Assembly (NCBI GenBank): GCA_037043455.1
Contig: JAWPHD010006774.1
Span: 62,001 to 126,000, forward strand
Origin: Cyrtodaria siliqua
Taxonomy: Eukaryota; Mollusca; Bivalvia; Adapedonta; Hiatellidae
Direction of reading: 5' to 3'
Length of the DNA: 64,000 nt
In this document: positions 32,234-42,290 of the stretch, piece by piece
Numbering within the stretch: position 1 is the first letter of the stretch
How the letters are laid out: each line of letters starts with the position of its first letter
The notes under the pieces: generated by a model
What the model was told of the DNA's origin: nothing
Databases searched by the model: none
What the model saw: only the letters and a program-made list of their open reading frames with translations
Translations under genes and position numbers: made by a program

Positions 32234-32265
<32 letters not shown>

Positions 32266-32624
32266 GGTGGTGGTGGTGACAGTGTCGACAACAGCAGCGG
32301 TTGTGATGGTGGTGGTGAAATTTCGTCGTTGTCGTCTGCACTGCTTGCAGTTGGAATCACATGGTTAGTATGACGTTGCTCTGAACACGTACTTTGGCCT
32401 TTTTTAAAAAAGGCACCATGTTGTCGTCTCTTACGATCACCTTTTGACATAATTTTGTTTAATTTAAATTCTGTATATTTCTGATCAGAGTCTATCTTTA
32501 ATATGCCTTTGTGCTGGGATGCATTTCCCTTTATAAGCATTGCACTGATATTGCTACTTGCTTGATGATTAGACCTATAGATTAGTACTAAGTGTCCAGG
32601 ATGCGGCCCACTGTGGCGAGCCAT
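32172..32624 (-). pseudogene. Possible upstream exon of the minus-strand gene
   Basis: An open frame from ATG (32624) encodes a basic N-terminal part (MARHSGPHPGHLVLIY.., KGDRKRRQHGAFFKKGQS) followed by a Pro/Thr run produced by the GTT/GGT microsatellite at 32222-32278. The first ~110 residues have mixed composition and no simple-sequence origin, so they could be a genuine exon joined to 31284-31690 by splicing. I do not recognise the family. Confidence 0.35.
32222..32278. repeat. Compound (GTT)n(GGT)n microsatellite
   Basis: About nine GTT units followed by about nine GGT/GTG units, plus interrupted GGTGGT downstream. Confidence 0.95.
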
Positions 32625-33146
32625 ATACTTCTAATACTTCTAAAGCTGTATGTGATCTCATTGAGAGTGGCTGTGTGTATTCTTTAATTAATCATTATAT
32701 AATGACAGTCTGTGTGTTTTGCAATATAAAACACTTGATTTTAAGTAAAAAAAACTTATAGATTATTAAGAAAAAAGTACTATTTTTGACAAAAAAATTA
32801 TTAATTCTTACAAAGTCATGTTTTCTAGCCAGTTCTTAGTATAAACATTTTTTTTTAATACACTTTATTCTGTAGTATAATGATTATGCTAATGGTAGAA
32901 CTTTATTTTATAGAGTTATTCCAAAAAAATGACTTCGATACACTGTTTTCCACACATGCTCACTATCTCAGTTTTGGAGCTTCCGACAGCTGTCCGAGCG
33001 ATATTGAATAACTGCAGATTAATGGCTGTATTTTGAGCACGTATTGCAGGGTTATGAAATTGTCTCTCTATTTTAACTAAATAATGCTCGTTTTAGGATT
33101 TGAACCATTGCAGCAGTGAAAAAGGCCAAAACAAGGACTCTTATAG
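32625..33146. other. Internal region of the direct-repeat element
   Basis: AT-rich. Upstream of the minus-strand ATG, so it could hold its promoter or 5' exon. Nothing specific recognised. Confidence 0.35.
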
Positions 33147-33553
33147 GTGTCAGACTGGTATTATTTTGCTTCCGGGTCGTTACCCAAGAAAGTAGTACTT
33201 TAAAAAAAATGTGTTGATAGTTCAGGGCCTGGTTACTTGTGAAAAAATGTGTTTGAATACTGTGTTTACTATGCCTTTATATAAAACTTAATGTTTGGCA
33301 GTTTTTTTTAGTACTGAGCTTTGTTTTGCAGGACTATTTGCTAACTGTGGAGGGAACCGCATAACGCCATCTGCCTACTCACAGAGATGTGGTGAACATT
33401 TTGAAATGGACATTTTGTGTACGAAAGTGAAATTTGTGAACAAACAAGTATATCGACAGGGGTTAAGACGTTTGATTTTCAGGACTTCTACATGGAAAAA
33501 AGTTCCAGATATGTGTACCTTAGTGTTGGAATAAATGACAACGACTCGAAAAC
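33147..33553 (+). repeat. Right direct terminal repeat
   Basis: Counterpart of 29830-30262, lacking the CTTCCGGGTCG duplication and a nine-base segment (TAGTTGAAG) near the end. Confidence 0.85.
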
Positions 33554-33777
33554 AGTGTATTTTGTTCTATTCTCAATGTACTGAAATATTACCAAACCGA
33601 GCCCGTGTATGCCAATTTGTGTTAATAATGTTATTGTGAGTTTTGACTCGACATGTATCAGTGCTGTAATATAACAATAGCAAGAGGTCAAGAGGAACTG
33701 AACGCTCTCTCTCTCTCTTTTTGTGTCTTTATTTTGATAACTAGCAAGATTTCGTTCGTTAACAATTGACAAGTTAA

Positions 33778-34135
33778 AGAAACAAAACCGCCAAATAACG
33801 TCAAAATTACACTACAAAACCGTTTATCACAACTCCATCCAGGTGTTCAGGTCATATCATAATGTATATGTGCCGATTAAAAATATAGGATGTTTACGGG
33901 TTCTTAAAATACATGTTATTTAATATGCGTAAAATGCATTAAAGTTGGTAACTCTTAATTAAACGCTACAGTTTTGGGGTTTGGACTGGCTAGTTATAAC
34001 CATTTATGTTGTGTCTATAGAACAAGGATTCTCCAAATATTTAAGTTATATATATACCTAGTTGGCAGTAGGTTTAGAAACGGTGTACACGTGTTGTTAA
34101 ATTTGGCAGTTGATGGCGGGATAGCTACTTTAAAG
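33778..34135 (+). repeat. Dispersed repeat A
   Basis: Ordered blocks CCGCCAAATAACG, AGGTGTTCAGGTCATAT, AATGTATATGTGCCGATTAA, ATATGCGTAAAATG and GGCGGGATAGCTACTTTAA shared with 1436-1860 and 38785-39145. Confidence 0.7.
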
Positions 34136-34199
34136 ATGTAGATACAAAGACTTGACGCTTTGTTGCTCTGATCATAACCACTAAATCACCGATATGTGT

Positions 34200-34690
34200 T
34201 GATCCGTTTAAGCATGTTTTACAGTAAATATGCATTACACAATGACTACCATTGTACAATAATTTACACCTATCTAAATGTCGACTGGACAGTATTAAAT
34301 GTTGCAAAGATGTTTCGGCTATACAAAGTTTACGCCTGCTAAGCCCCTTAACTTGACCGCACAATATAGAAAAACAGAAACAGTGAAAAAACATATATCC
34401 CTTAAGATGTTGATCAGAGAACATCCCTGTCTATATGGGCAGAATTAACGATGTCGATTGAATTCTCCCTTGTCATAGATCGTACTTATTTTTTCTCCAC
34501 TTCAATGGACAGATATAAAGAACGACATAATCAGAAATAATAGGTGTGTTGAGTTGAATTCGTTAACCATAGAAGAAACGGTTGTCAATGATCAATACAT
34601 AATCTAGATAACGTAAGGCATTGTGAACGCCTTCATTGACATCTGCTTGAATGTCTGGTTAAGTACTCAATCTCTGTCATAACAATATAA
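34200..34690 (-). pseudogene. R1 reverse transcriptase fragment with altered catalytic box
   Basis: The minus strand, across several frame breaks, encodes PDIQADVNEG..NALRYLDYVLIIDNRFFY, then LNTPIISD, then a YDKG block, followed by a degenerate copy of the downstream R1 protein. The segment aligns with 37740-38440, where the box reads YLDD. Here it is YLDY (plus 34599-34610), a change that removes the second catalytic aspartate. Multiple stops confirm a dead copy. Confidence 0.65.
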
Positions 34691-34724
34691 AAACAAATCT
34701 ATGAAAAGCAGTGCAGAGTTTGGG

Positions 34725-34925
34725 ATGACTAGGGTAAGAGTGACGTTTGGTGCACCATAAAACCTGGTTTAAACGCCCAGCAGCCTTTGAGGTCACTGAT
34801 CGTTCCAAGGAGGTAGCCATATTGTCAACCCGTTTGTGTCACATGCCTTGCTTATTAACAGTGTAATTCTTGTTTGTTTGTTTTGGTGCGTGTTTTTTGT
34901 TCACTGTGTTCTGTGACTGTGTTCT
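34725..34925 (+). mobile_element. R1 3' UTR fragment
   Basis: GGTAAGAGTGACGTTTGGTG, GTCACTGATCGTTCCAAGG and TTTTTTGTTCACTGTGTTCT place a plus-strand R1 3' end next to the minus-strand R1 coding relic, so these are two separate insertions. Confidence 0.65.
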
Positions 34926-35399
34926 TCGACGTGTATACCTACCCTGTGTGTGTGTATATATACCACCAATTTGCCTATACCTGACAAAAGTTCCATACCA
35001 TAAGTTTGAATAATTCAAGACACTTTCCGCCACTAAATATGCAAGGTTGTCAAAGACGTGTTGCTTATGTATCTTCTATTTGATATGTATACATAATACG
35101 TGCAATTAATGTACAAACCATTTACTTTAGCTTTTCAACACAAGTCTGGTTGCAGTATTATTTTCAGAGTTCCCTTTGGTCAAATGTTCAACACTACAAC
35201 TTTGCCTCAGTGATGATACTGTGGATACACGGTTCCTGATCTACTCGGGTCGATGGATGTACTGTTTCTGCAGAATGTATCAGTATTTTCACGATTAAAT
35301 CCGGATTTTTGTTTTATAAATGAAAATATAGACGATAACCATTGAGTCGCCAAAACAAACACTCTAAATTTAAGATACTTGAGTTATCTGGAAGTTGGC
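34926..35399. other. Unassigned spacer
   Basis: Nothing recognised. Confidence 0.35.
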
Positions 35400-36050
35400 C
35401 GATGTTTACCTGATATAGATATATTGTTGTGCTTTATAGGAACATTTCTGTAACACAAAGTGAAAATACACGTTTGGAAGGCCACTACTTGGTAGAAAAC
35501 AGCATGATTCCTTATTATCGTGATATCGTAAGGGTGTCAAGTAAGAACTGTCAATTAAAGATACATGAAGAATCTATATTTTTTTGATGTTTACCTTCAG
35601 CGTTATATAGATATATTGTTGTGCTTTATATGAACATTTCTGTAACAAATAGTGAAAATACACTTTTGGAAGGCAACTAATAGGAAGGCAACTAATTGGT
35701 ATTAAATGGTTAGAGCATGTTTCATTATTGTCGTGATATTACAAAAGTGTCAGACAGGAACTATCAATTTAAGATACACGAAGAATCTAGATTTTGCTGA
35801 TGTTTATGTAATAGTTATTGAACATTAAACTCGTGCACGATGTGATTTTTGTGGGCGTTATTCGTCGCATTCGCGACTCTTACAGCTTACAAAAATATCA
35901 CGTGATACACTCGTTTATCTGTTCAATAACAATAGCATAAACACTCAAGGTAAGCATATATATTGTTGTTCTTTACATGACCAATACTGTAACAAGTAGT
36001 GCTCATATACTTTTGGAAGGCAACTACATGACAGACAACAGTTAGAATTT
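35400..36050. repeat. ~190-210-bp tandem repeat, three diverged copies
   Basis: Copies start near 35401, 35587 and 35801, each with GATGTTTA.., ATATATTGTTGTGCTTTA, AACATTTCTGTAAC, TTTTGGAAGGC, then CAATTTAAGATACA.GAAG. The third is split by a palindromic insertion (35814-35928), after which it resumes at about 35930. Confidence 0.75.
35814..35928. mobile_element. Short palindromic MITE
   Basis: Ends GTTATTGAACA and TGTTCAATAAC. Inner arms AACTCGTGCACGATGTGATT and ATCACGTGATACACTCGTTT pair imperfectly. It interrupts the third tandem unit. The target duplication is ambiguous. Confidence 0.65.
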
Positions 36051-36055
36051 GAATT

Positions 36056-36770
36056 GGGGTTTTTACGGCGCACCAACACATGAAAGTTTATATGGCGTCT
36101 AACAGGAATGAATTGAACTGAATGTTGTTTAACGGCTCATCAACACAGTATAGGTTATTTAGAGCCTCCCCAGAGAGAGGAGAATGATACATAGGAATCC
36201 GGGAACCTGCCCTACTCTTATTATTGAATAGATTCATATGGTTCTTTAACGTGCTCAGAGGATAGACCGATACACGGGACCGCCCGGTTTACGTCCCCAT
36301 CCGACGGACGAGGCTAAGGGAAAGTGTCTTGCCCAAGAACACACCGACGGAAATCAGTGGCACCACGGAGGATTGAACACGGGGCCTCCGGTTAAAAATC
36401 CGCCGCGCTACCGACAGCGCCGCTCATCCTCCATGTACATTAAGATAAAATATGGAGAACGGGCCTAGAACCTTCTCACCCTGAACTGCAGAGTTGCTGC
36501 AAATTCTATTGTAGACGCTCCATTTACGCTGGAGCCATATTATAGTTTTTCTGCCACTGCTCTAGTGATATGAGCGAGATGACACCTGAAACAATGCAGG
36601 GATCATGATGAAGACCTTTAATGAGCATGAACAAACAATGATAAAATGAGCATATATTTGGGGGAGTCCTACATCTCTGCCTTCCCCTCCAACGGGATCT
36701 GCATTATATTCTATTCCCTATTATTTGCCCCGTAACTAAACGGGGCCCCGGAACCACACGGGGCTACAAC
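36056..36770 (+). repeat. Repeat E, interrupted by SINE-1
   Basis: TTGGGGTTTTTACGGCGCAC (36053) and ATGGCGTCTAACA precede the SINE. The repeat resumes at about 36429 with CTTCTCACCCTGAACTGCAG, ACGCTGGAGCC.TATTAT, ACCTGAAACAATGCAGG and CGGGGCCCCGGAACCACACG. The uninterrupted version is at 59495-59893. Confidence 0.75.
36110..36428 (-). mobile_element. SINE-1 inserted in repeat E
   Basis: Full SINE-1 body on the minus strand with a decayed head (GCGCTGTCGGTAGCGCGG) and a B box GTGTTCAATCC. The uninterrupted repeat E at 59530-59580 shows the pre-insertion state. Confidence 0.8.
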
Positions 36771-37429
36771 AGTTAGAGAATGCTTCCTTATCATGATATG
36801 GTGTCGAAATCAACGACTTTAACAAATAAAGTTTAAAATTAAAAGGTTAATAGCATTTAGAAAACTTAATGCAATCTTAATGTTGCTGTAAATGATAGTC
36901 TAGGAAAGAAAACGCGTCAATATAAGGCGTCATTATAAGGAAATATAAAACGATCGGACAGGGAAAGTAGATTTCAAGGAGGACAGTCAACCACAAAACA
37001 CAGAAACAAACACGCAAGCAGACCAACAAGAAGGCAAGCGTAACAATAAATGCAAACGACATCACAAACACAAAAGGGTTGACAATACGTGGGGAGGGGG
37101 GGGGGGGGGGGGGGGGTTAACCGGTTCTAGGGTGCACCAAACCTCACACTTACCCTACTGTCATCCCAATAAAACAGGACAGTGTAAATAAAGAAATCCC
37201 CGCCATAATCTAATATCTAACCAACAAGGCAGCATCAATAGGCAATATAAGTAAAACACAAATATGCTCGTGTAAATATAATACAAAACAAAAATAGCCT
37301 AGAAAGCCACAATGAAGGTACTCAATGACTTGGCAGAACCCAGAGCAACAAGAGAATAAACCATTAACGGCACGACAAGAAAGACCATAGACAACAATCA
37401 AACGCCACCGTCCCAATGGACTTAAGGTT

Positions 37430-37735
37430 TAACGGCTCATCAACACAGTATAGGTTATTTAGAGCCGCCCCAGAGAGAGGGGAAGGATACATAGGAATCC
37501 GGGAACCTGCCCTACTCTTATTATCGAATAGATTCCTATGGTTCTTTAACGTGCTCGGAGGATAGACCGATACACGGGACCGCCCGGTTTACGTCCCCAT
37601 CCGACGGACGAGGCTAAGGTAAAGTGTCTTGCCTAAGAACACACCGACGGAACTCAGTGACACCACGGAGGATTGAACCCGGGGCCTCCAGTTACAAATC
37701 CGCCGCGCTACCGACTGCGCCACGCCAGCCCCTAT
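37430..37735 (-). mobile_element. SINE-1, best-preserved head
   Basis: The minus strand has an A box TGGCGCAGTCGG and, about 38 bases on, a B box GGTTCAATCC, separated by GGCGGATTTGTAACTGGAGG. The anticodon-like loop TTTGTAA suggests a tRNA-Thr(TGT)-like ancestor (tentative). The body continues with GTCGGTGTGTTCTTAGGCAA, CGTCCGTCGGATGGGGACGT, CCATAGGAATC and CTAAATAACCTATACTGTG. Confidence 0.85.
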
Positions 37736-37739
37736 CGTA

Positions 37740-38440
37740 CAATTAAAGAGGAAAGCATAGTGGCGAACTGTAAAAGAGTCCAACACCAAGCATGCAGTAC
37801 GTTGCAAAATGATAGGGCCATAACCTCTTTCGATAAACTTTTTAACAAGTTTAACAAAGATAGTATGAAAGTGATCATCACCAAGAATCTTATGAAGTTT
37901 ATAAATCACATCACCATAGAAGTCAGGTTGTGATAGTCCTTGTAGAACAGTCCTTAAATATCTTTTATATTTGGAAAGAAGATCAGTGTTACGATAATAA
38001 AATTTTGCAAAGGTTTTACGAAGTTTATGGTAACGGTAACCCTGATTGAGTAGCTTTTCAGTTATACAAAGATTACGAATATTAAAGTCCTCAACTCGAG
38101 TACAAGCTCTTGAAAAACGAATAAGTTGAGATACATACCCCATAAGAAGTTGCTCCGGGAACATACCCATCCAAGTGGGGATAATTAACAATGTCAAAAT
38201 TAAAATCATATCTCTTGTCATAGATTTTGCTAATTATTTCGCCATTTTCAATCGAGAGATCTTAATCAAGAAAAGAACGTTATTATCAGATATATTAGCT
38301 TTGTTAAGCTGACGTTCTTTAGGATTAATAGTATTAACCATAGTTGGAAAGAAAGGGTTGTCACTATAATATGTCATCCAGATACAGAGAGGTGTCATTA
38401 AAGGCTTCAATAACATCTGCCTGGGTATCTGGCGTCATTA
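37740..38440 (-). pseudogene. R1 reverse transcriptase C-terminal half (YLDD)
   Basis: The minus strand encodes TPDTQADVIEAFNDT.LYLDD (catalytic box; plus 38373-38384), NPFFPTMVNT, KERQLNKANISDNNVLF, SIENGEIISKIYDKRYDF and NFDIVN. After a shift, it continues SQLIRFSRACTRVEDFNIRN, KLLNQGYRYHKLRKTF, RTVLQGLSQPDFYGDVIYKL, ERGYGPIILQRTACLV and AFLFNCTI. At least two frame shifts are present. This order is the palm-to-thumb and C-terminal region of RT-domain proteins annotated widely in molluscs and cnidarians. A relation to Penelope-like RTs is possible (LNKA., FLD.. then K.Y.K), but I cannot place the clade. Confidence 0.75.
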
Positions 38441-38750
38441 TAAGAAACCTATCAACTCGTGACCTCAATCTGCCTTTTGCTAGATTGTAATATTGCTTAC
38501 TTAATATTATTGATATCTCAAACTTTAAGAGCTAGAACTAATTTGCAATATGTCTTTCAAACGTCTATCTGTCACAACAATAATGATATGGTTATTATAA
38601 GAAATCTATTAACTCGAGACCTCAATCTGCCTTTTGCTAGATCGTGATATTGCTTACTTAATATTATTGATATCTCAAACTTTAAGAGCTAGAACTCATT
38701 TGCAATATGTCTTTCAAACGTCTATATGTCACAACAATAATGATATGGTT
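38438..38750 (-). repeat. 156-bp tandem duplication within R1 coding sequence
   Basis: TTATAAGAAA starts at 38438 and again at 38594. Both copies carry GACCTCAATCTGCCTTTTGC, AGCTAGAACT.ATTTGCAATA and ACAACAATAATGATATGG. On the minus strand this encodes GRLRSRV[D/N]RFL-like RT sequence just upstream of the YLDD segment. Confidence 0.85.
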
Positions 38751-38784
38751 CTGATAGTTATAATAATATTAGATCCGCTAAATT

Positions 38785-39145
38785 AAAGGAAATAACCCGC
38801 CAAATAACGGCAAAATTACACTACAAATCCGTGTATCAAAACTCTACCCAGGTGTTTAGGTCATATAATAATGTATATGTGCTGAATAAAATTATAGTTT
38901 TTTCACTGGTTCTAAAAATACGCGTGATTGAATATGCGTAAAATGAATTATGAGTTGGTAACTCTTAATTCGACGCTCAAGTTTCGGGCTTTGGTCTGGC
39001 TGCTTAAAGACGTTTATATTGTGTCTATCTAGTTAGGATTCTCAAACTATATAAGTTACATATATATCTGGTTGTCTGTAGGTTTAAAAACGGTATACAT
39101 ATGGTGTAAAATGTTAATGTTGTTGGCGGGATAACTACTTAACTA
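38785..39145 (+). repeat. Dispersed repeat A
   Basis: CCGCCAAATAACGGCAAAAT, AATGTATATGTGCTGAATAA, AATATGCGTAAAATGAATTA and GGCGGGATAACTACTTAA. As at 33778-34135, it directly neighbours an R1 RT relic. Confidence 0.7.
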
Positions 39146-39459
39146 GTAGTCATCTAAAATATTACACATTACCTTTTGTAAACACACTAATAAATAAGTT
39201 TCCCGTCTAATAAATTCATTTGAGTATTAACATAACACTGGCAATCTTCTTAAGTCGATAGAACGAATCCAGTTTTGTTACCCGTATCGGAGAGTCTTGG
39301 ACGAAGTGGTATTTTTAATATTCTATGGGAGTATTTACGATTGTTTAAGATGAAGTATTCACAAAACTGTTACGCTTCAGGCATGTTATGTTTGCTTAAG
39401 GTTTCAATAACTTCCAACGTTCTCCAGGACATTTAGTGTTCATAATAATATTGACAAGC
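39146..39459. other. Unassigned spacer
   Basis: Nothing recognised. Confidence 0.35.
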
Positions 39460-39610
39460 TGGATATGGTGATGTTTGGTGCTTCATAGAAACTAGTATAA
39501 ACCCCAGTGGCCTGTTTGCCACTGATTGTTCCAAGGCAGTATCCCTATGGTCAGCTCTCTTTTAGTTTGTGATGTCATGTAATTTTCTTTCTAAATAAGT
39601 TTTGTATCAT
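39460..39610 (+). mobile_element. R1 3' UTR fragment
   Basis: GGTGATGTTTGGTGCTTCAT, CCAGTGGCCTGTTTGCCACT, GATTGTTCCAAGGCAGTAT. Directly upstream of another R1 copy. Confidence 0.7.
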
Positions 39611-39611
39611 C

Positions 39612-40690
39612 CGAGTTTTAATGGTGAAATAATAAGCAACATTTATGATAAGAGAGATGATTTTAATTTCGATATCGTTAATATCCCTACTTAGACGGGC
39701 ATGTTCCCAGAGAAACATCTTCTGTGGTATATGTTTCTCAATGTATTCTTTTTACTAGAGCGTGTAGTCGAGTTGAGGAACATTTGTATAATTAAAAAGC
39801 TACTCCATCAGGACTACCGTTACCATAAAATTCGAAAAACCTTGTATTATCGTAACACTGATCTGTTTTTTATAATACAAAAGTAATTTGAGAACTCTTC
39901 TGCGACAAGGGCTATCCCAGCTTGACTTCTATGGTGATGTGATTAACAAACTTCGTAAGATCCTTGATCATAATTACTTTAATGAAATCTTTATTAAACA
40001 TGTTAAGATATTTATCAAAAGAGGTTATGACCTGACCATTCTGTAACTCACTGCATGTTTAGTGGTTGTCCCATTGACAGTTCGCCTCTCAGTTCTCCTC
40101 TTTGATTGTGCAATGCCCGGATAGAAGGTGGACACTATGATGACGTCTACCTAAACTTAAATGGCAGTAACGTTTGATGTGCGTCTTAAATCTTGTCTCT
40201 TCCTACCCTTAATGGTGTGTTCTCTTGTTGCTCTGGATTCTACCAAGAAATATAAAATATAAATATAAAATATTTATATAAATATATAAATCTACCAAGT
40301 CATTGAGTACTTGCATTGTGGTTTTCATATATACATGATCATCTTTGTGTTATACTTATATTGCCTTTTAATGCTGGCTTGTTTATTAGAGAATATAACT
40401 TAGCGGGTATTTCTTTATTTCCATTGTCCCGTTTAATTGCGATGACAGTAGGGTAAGAATGAGGTTTGGTGCGGCCTAGAACCTGGTATAAACTCCCAGC
40501 GGCCTTTTTGCCACTGTTGGTTCCAAGGAGGTAGCCCTATTGTGAACCCGTTTCTGTTTGTGCCTGTCACATGCCTTGCTTCTTTTTAACATTGTATCTG
40601 TTGTTTGTGTTAATGCGTGGTTTTGGTTGACTGTGTTCCGTGATAGCTACATTAACTATTCGACTATTATACCTATTTACTATAATCTCA
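39612..40690 (+). mobile_element. R1 copy: RT relic and 3' UTR
   Basis: Starts within NGEIISN.YDKRDDFNFDIVN (39620-39680). Then come FPEKHL.., RVVELRNICIIKKLLH, YRYHKIRKT and (from 39885) the decayed LRTLLRQGLSQLDFYGDVI block with stops. The 3' UTR from about 40110 contains GGTAAGAATGAGGTTTGGTG and TTTTTGCCACTGTTGGTTCC. There is a local (TATAAA)-type expansion at 40253-40290. Non-functional. Confidence 0.75.
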
Positions 40691-41096
40691 TTATGTGGTA
40701 AATGCATTATGACACAACCAGTCTCAGCGAAACGAATGATCATTAAGTATACCTTCACACTGTCATGCTTTTGTGTCAGGCAATTATTACAAAAATGAAT
40801 ATGAGTAAGTTTAACACGTTTTATGGATAAAATGCGGTTTTTATTTTCATTATAGTTGTAATTAGTTGTGTAGTGTTTTGTACATGTGCTCCCTGTCCTG
40901 ACGTGTAATAAATGTATAACGCGTGTTATGGTTCAATCAATATTTATTCAAGAAATGTGGTGAGCAATATGTGAAATAATACATGGACTGAAAACAAACT
41001 TTCGATGAAAACCTGTATATAAATTCATCTCTTTGAATGCTGAAGCGTGTGTTTTGTGCAAAACTCTCAGTCCTTCATAATCGCCAGTTATCCAGA
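40691..41096. other. Unassigned spacer
   Basis: Nothing recognised. Confidence 0.35.
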
Positions 41097-41185
41097 TAGG
41101 ACACAAGGCAATCTTGATTTTTTGAAAAGTTAGCATGAACTTGCATAATTATGCTCAATCATTTATATTAATTATAAGAATAGTA
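41097..41185 (+). mobile_element. MITE B, left part (degenerate)
   Basis: GGACACAAGGCAATCTTGAT, GCATGAACTTGCATAATTAT and AGAATAGTATTTAA correspond to the left third of 46529-46813. The matching right part lies at 41715-41860, so about 530 bases have been inserted in between. Confidence 0.55.
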
Positions 41186-41714
41186 TTTAACGTCTCACTA
41201 GAGAATTAATCAACACTATATAATATATGTAGAAACGGTCACTTGTGGACCACTGCAAACATACTATACAATGTCCAGTGGTCTTTAAATCTCCCCTCAA
41301 TCTGCAAACCTTCCTCTGAAGCTCAGAATATCCACAAAAAATCAAAAGTTGACCAGATTAATTATTTTTAAATTCCAGTTTTTTTCAGCACCCCTCAAAA
41401 CTAGCTCCATTTCACTGATAATTCAACTGTATTCCTACCCATTTTCAAATTATCATATCTTCCTCGAAAATCACCCAGTGGTATCCAAACTTGGCAGAAG
41501 TCATGAACATGTTCCAATATTGTCACCTGAAGGCAGAAATAAGAGAATGATTGCACATTTCCAAGTTGAGAGCAAACCGATTAACACAGCCCTAGTTTTT
41601 TACGGTGTAGGAATCTTCCTACCGTCATGGTCAAGGGAGGTAATTCTGTAGTGAGACCTAAAGAGAATTGTTTCTGCACATTACTGACTGTTATAATAGT
41701 GCATCAACAATATA
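41186..41714. other. Sequence splitting a MITE B copy
   Basis: Contains a 100-codon plus frame (41349-41651) that I do not recognise. It has no domain or motif I can name, and is not supported as a gene. Confidence 0.35.
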
Positions 41715-41860
41715 TTTAAACCTATGGTAGAATAACAAAGCAAAAGGAAAAAATAAACTTTTATTTAATTATACGCAAGCAGGTTTAAGGTTAAAATGAT
41801 ACTGGATAAATAAATCCACATGCTAATTTTAATGTTCGATAAAATCTTAAAGATTTATTT
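41715..41860 (+). mobile_element. MITE B, right part
   Basis: CTATGGTAGAATAACAAAGC, TTTTATTTAATTATACGCAA and AAAATGATACTGGATAAATA match 46690-46790. The terminal GTGTCCCT is lost. Confidence 0.5.
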
Positions 41861-41869
41861 GTCAGTTTA

Positions 41870-42290
41870 AGGACACCGCCGTGGCACCTCCCAAAAATCG
41901 GGATTTAATTAAACGTCTTTGGTGTGACCTAAAACATGCATTGGTGTCAATGTAAAATATGCCAAATAAAACTTACATTGTTGCATGTAAAGGTAGTTCT
42001 TCGTAAAGATGCTTTGTTGCTATACCAATAGGTTTAAACTGCTGAAATGTTTTAGGAGGAGTTGACACACCAATTTATTATTTAACCTAAATTTAAAATG
42101 AAAGTTAAGGTGCACATCATACTTAATAGCACATATAGTTCTGTTGCAAAAGCTTGAACGGTTTAGGAGAAGTTCGCTCCACAGAAACGTGTGAAATACG
42201 AGCTGACAGACGGACGGACAATGTCAAATGTGTATAAACCCCCGATTTTATGTCGGTGGCATAAAAAGCATGACATATTTTGTTAGGGTT
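41870..42290 (+). repeat. Dispersed repeat ending in GACGGACGGAC
   Basis: Starts GGACACCGCCGTGGCACCTC. It contains GTTTTAGGAGGAGTTGACAC and GGTTTAGGAGAAGTTCGCTC (an internal duplicated module) and ends CAGACGGACGGACAATGTC, CCCGATTTTATGTCGGTGGC. The terminus resembles that near 2995-3032. Class unknown. Confidence 0.5.

Larger units (their letters stand above)
29830..33553. mobile_element. 3.7-kb element with ~0.4-kb direct terminal repeats
   Basis: Direct repeats 29830-30262 and 33147-33553 enclose about 2.9 kb carrying a plus-strand zinc-loop endonuclease-like pseudogene (30585-30991) and convergent minus-strand frames (31284-31690 and 32172-32624). Both repeats begin GGTGTCAGACTG, contain TGTCAG...TGACA ends, and include a GAATAAATGACA polyadenylation-like block. 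LTR-like architecture is possible, but no RT, integrase, primer-binding site or polypurine tract was seen, and the flanking bases do not form a convincing target duplication. Confidence 0.65.
36930..38760 (-). mobile_element. R1 retroelement, longest copy
   Basis: On the minus strand the order is a duplicated upstream coding block (38750-38438), an RT segment with YLDD (38384-38373), the downstream protein (to about 37740), a SINE-1 insertion (37735-37430), and the 3' UTR (37429 to about 36930) ending near GTGGTTGACTGTCC. A 3' poly(G/C) run lies at 37093-37117. All other R1 copies in the window are shorter at the 5' side and share the 3' end, the pattern produced by target-primed reverse transcription. 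Confidence 0.8.

Noticed and set aside
32123..32368. Leu/Val-rich and His/Gln-rich frames
   Set aside because: Translations of the GTT/GGT microsatellite.
41349..41651. 100-codon plus-strand frame
   Set aside because: No motif, no repeat partner and no flanking splice or promoter evidence; could be chance in AT-rich DNA.
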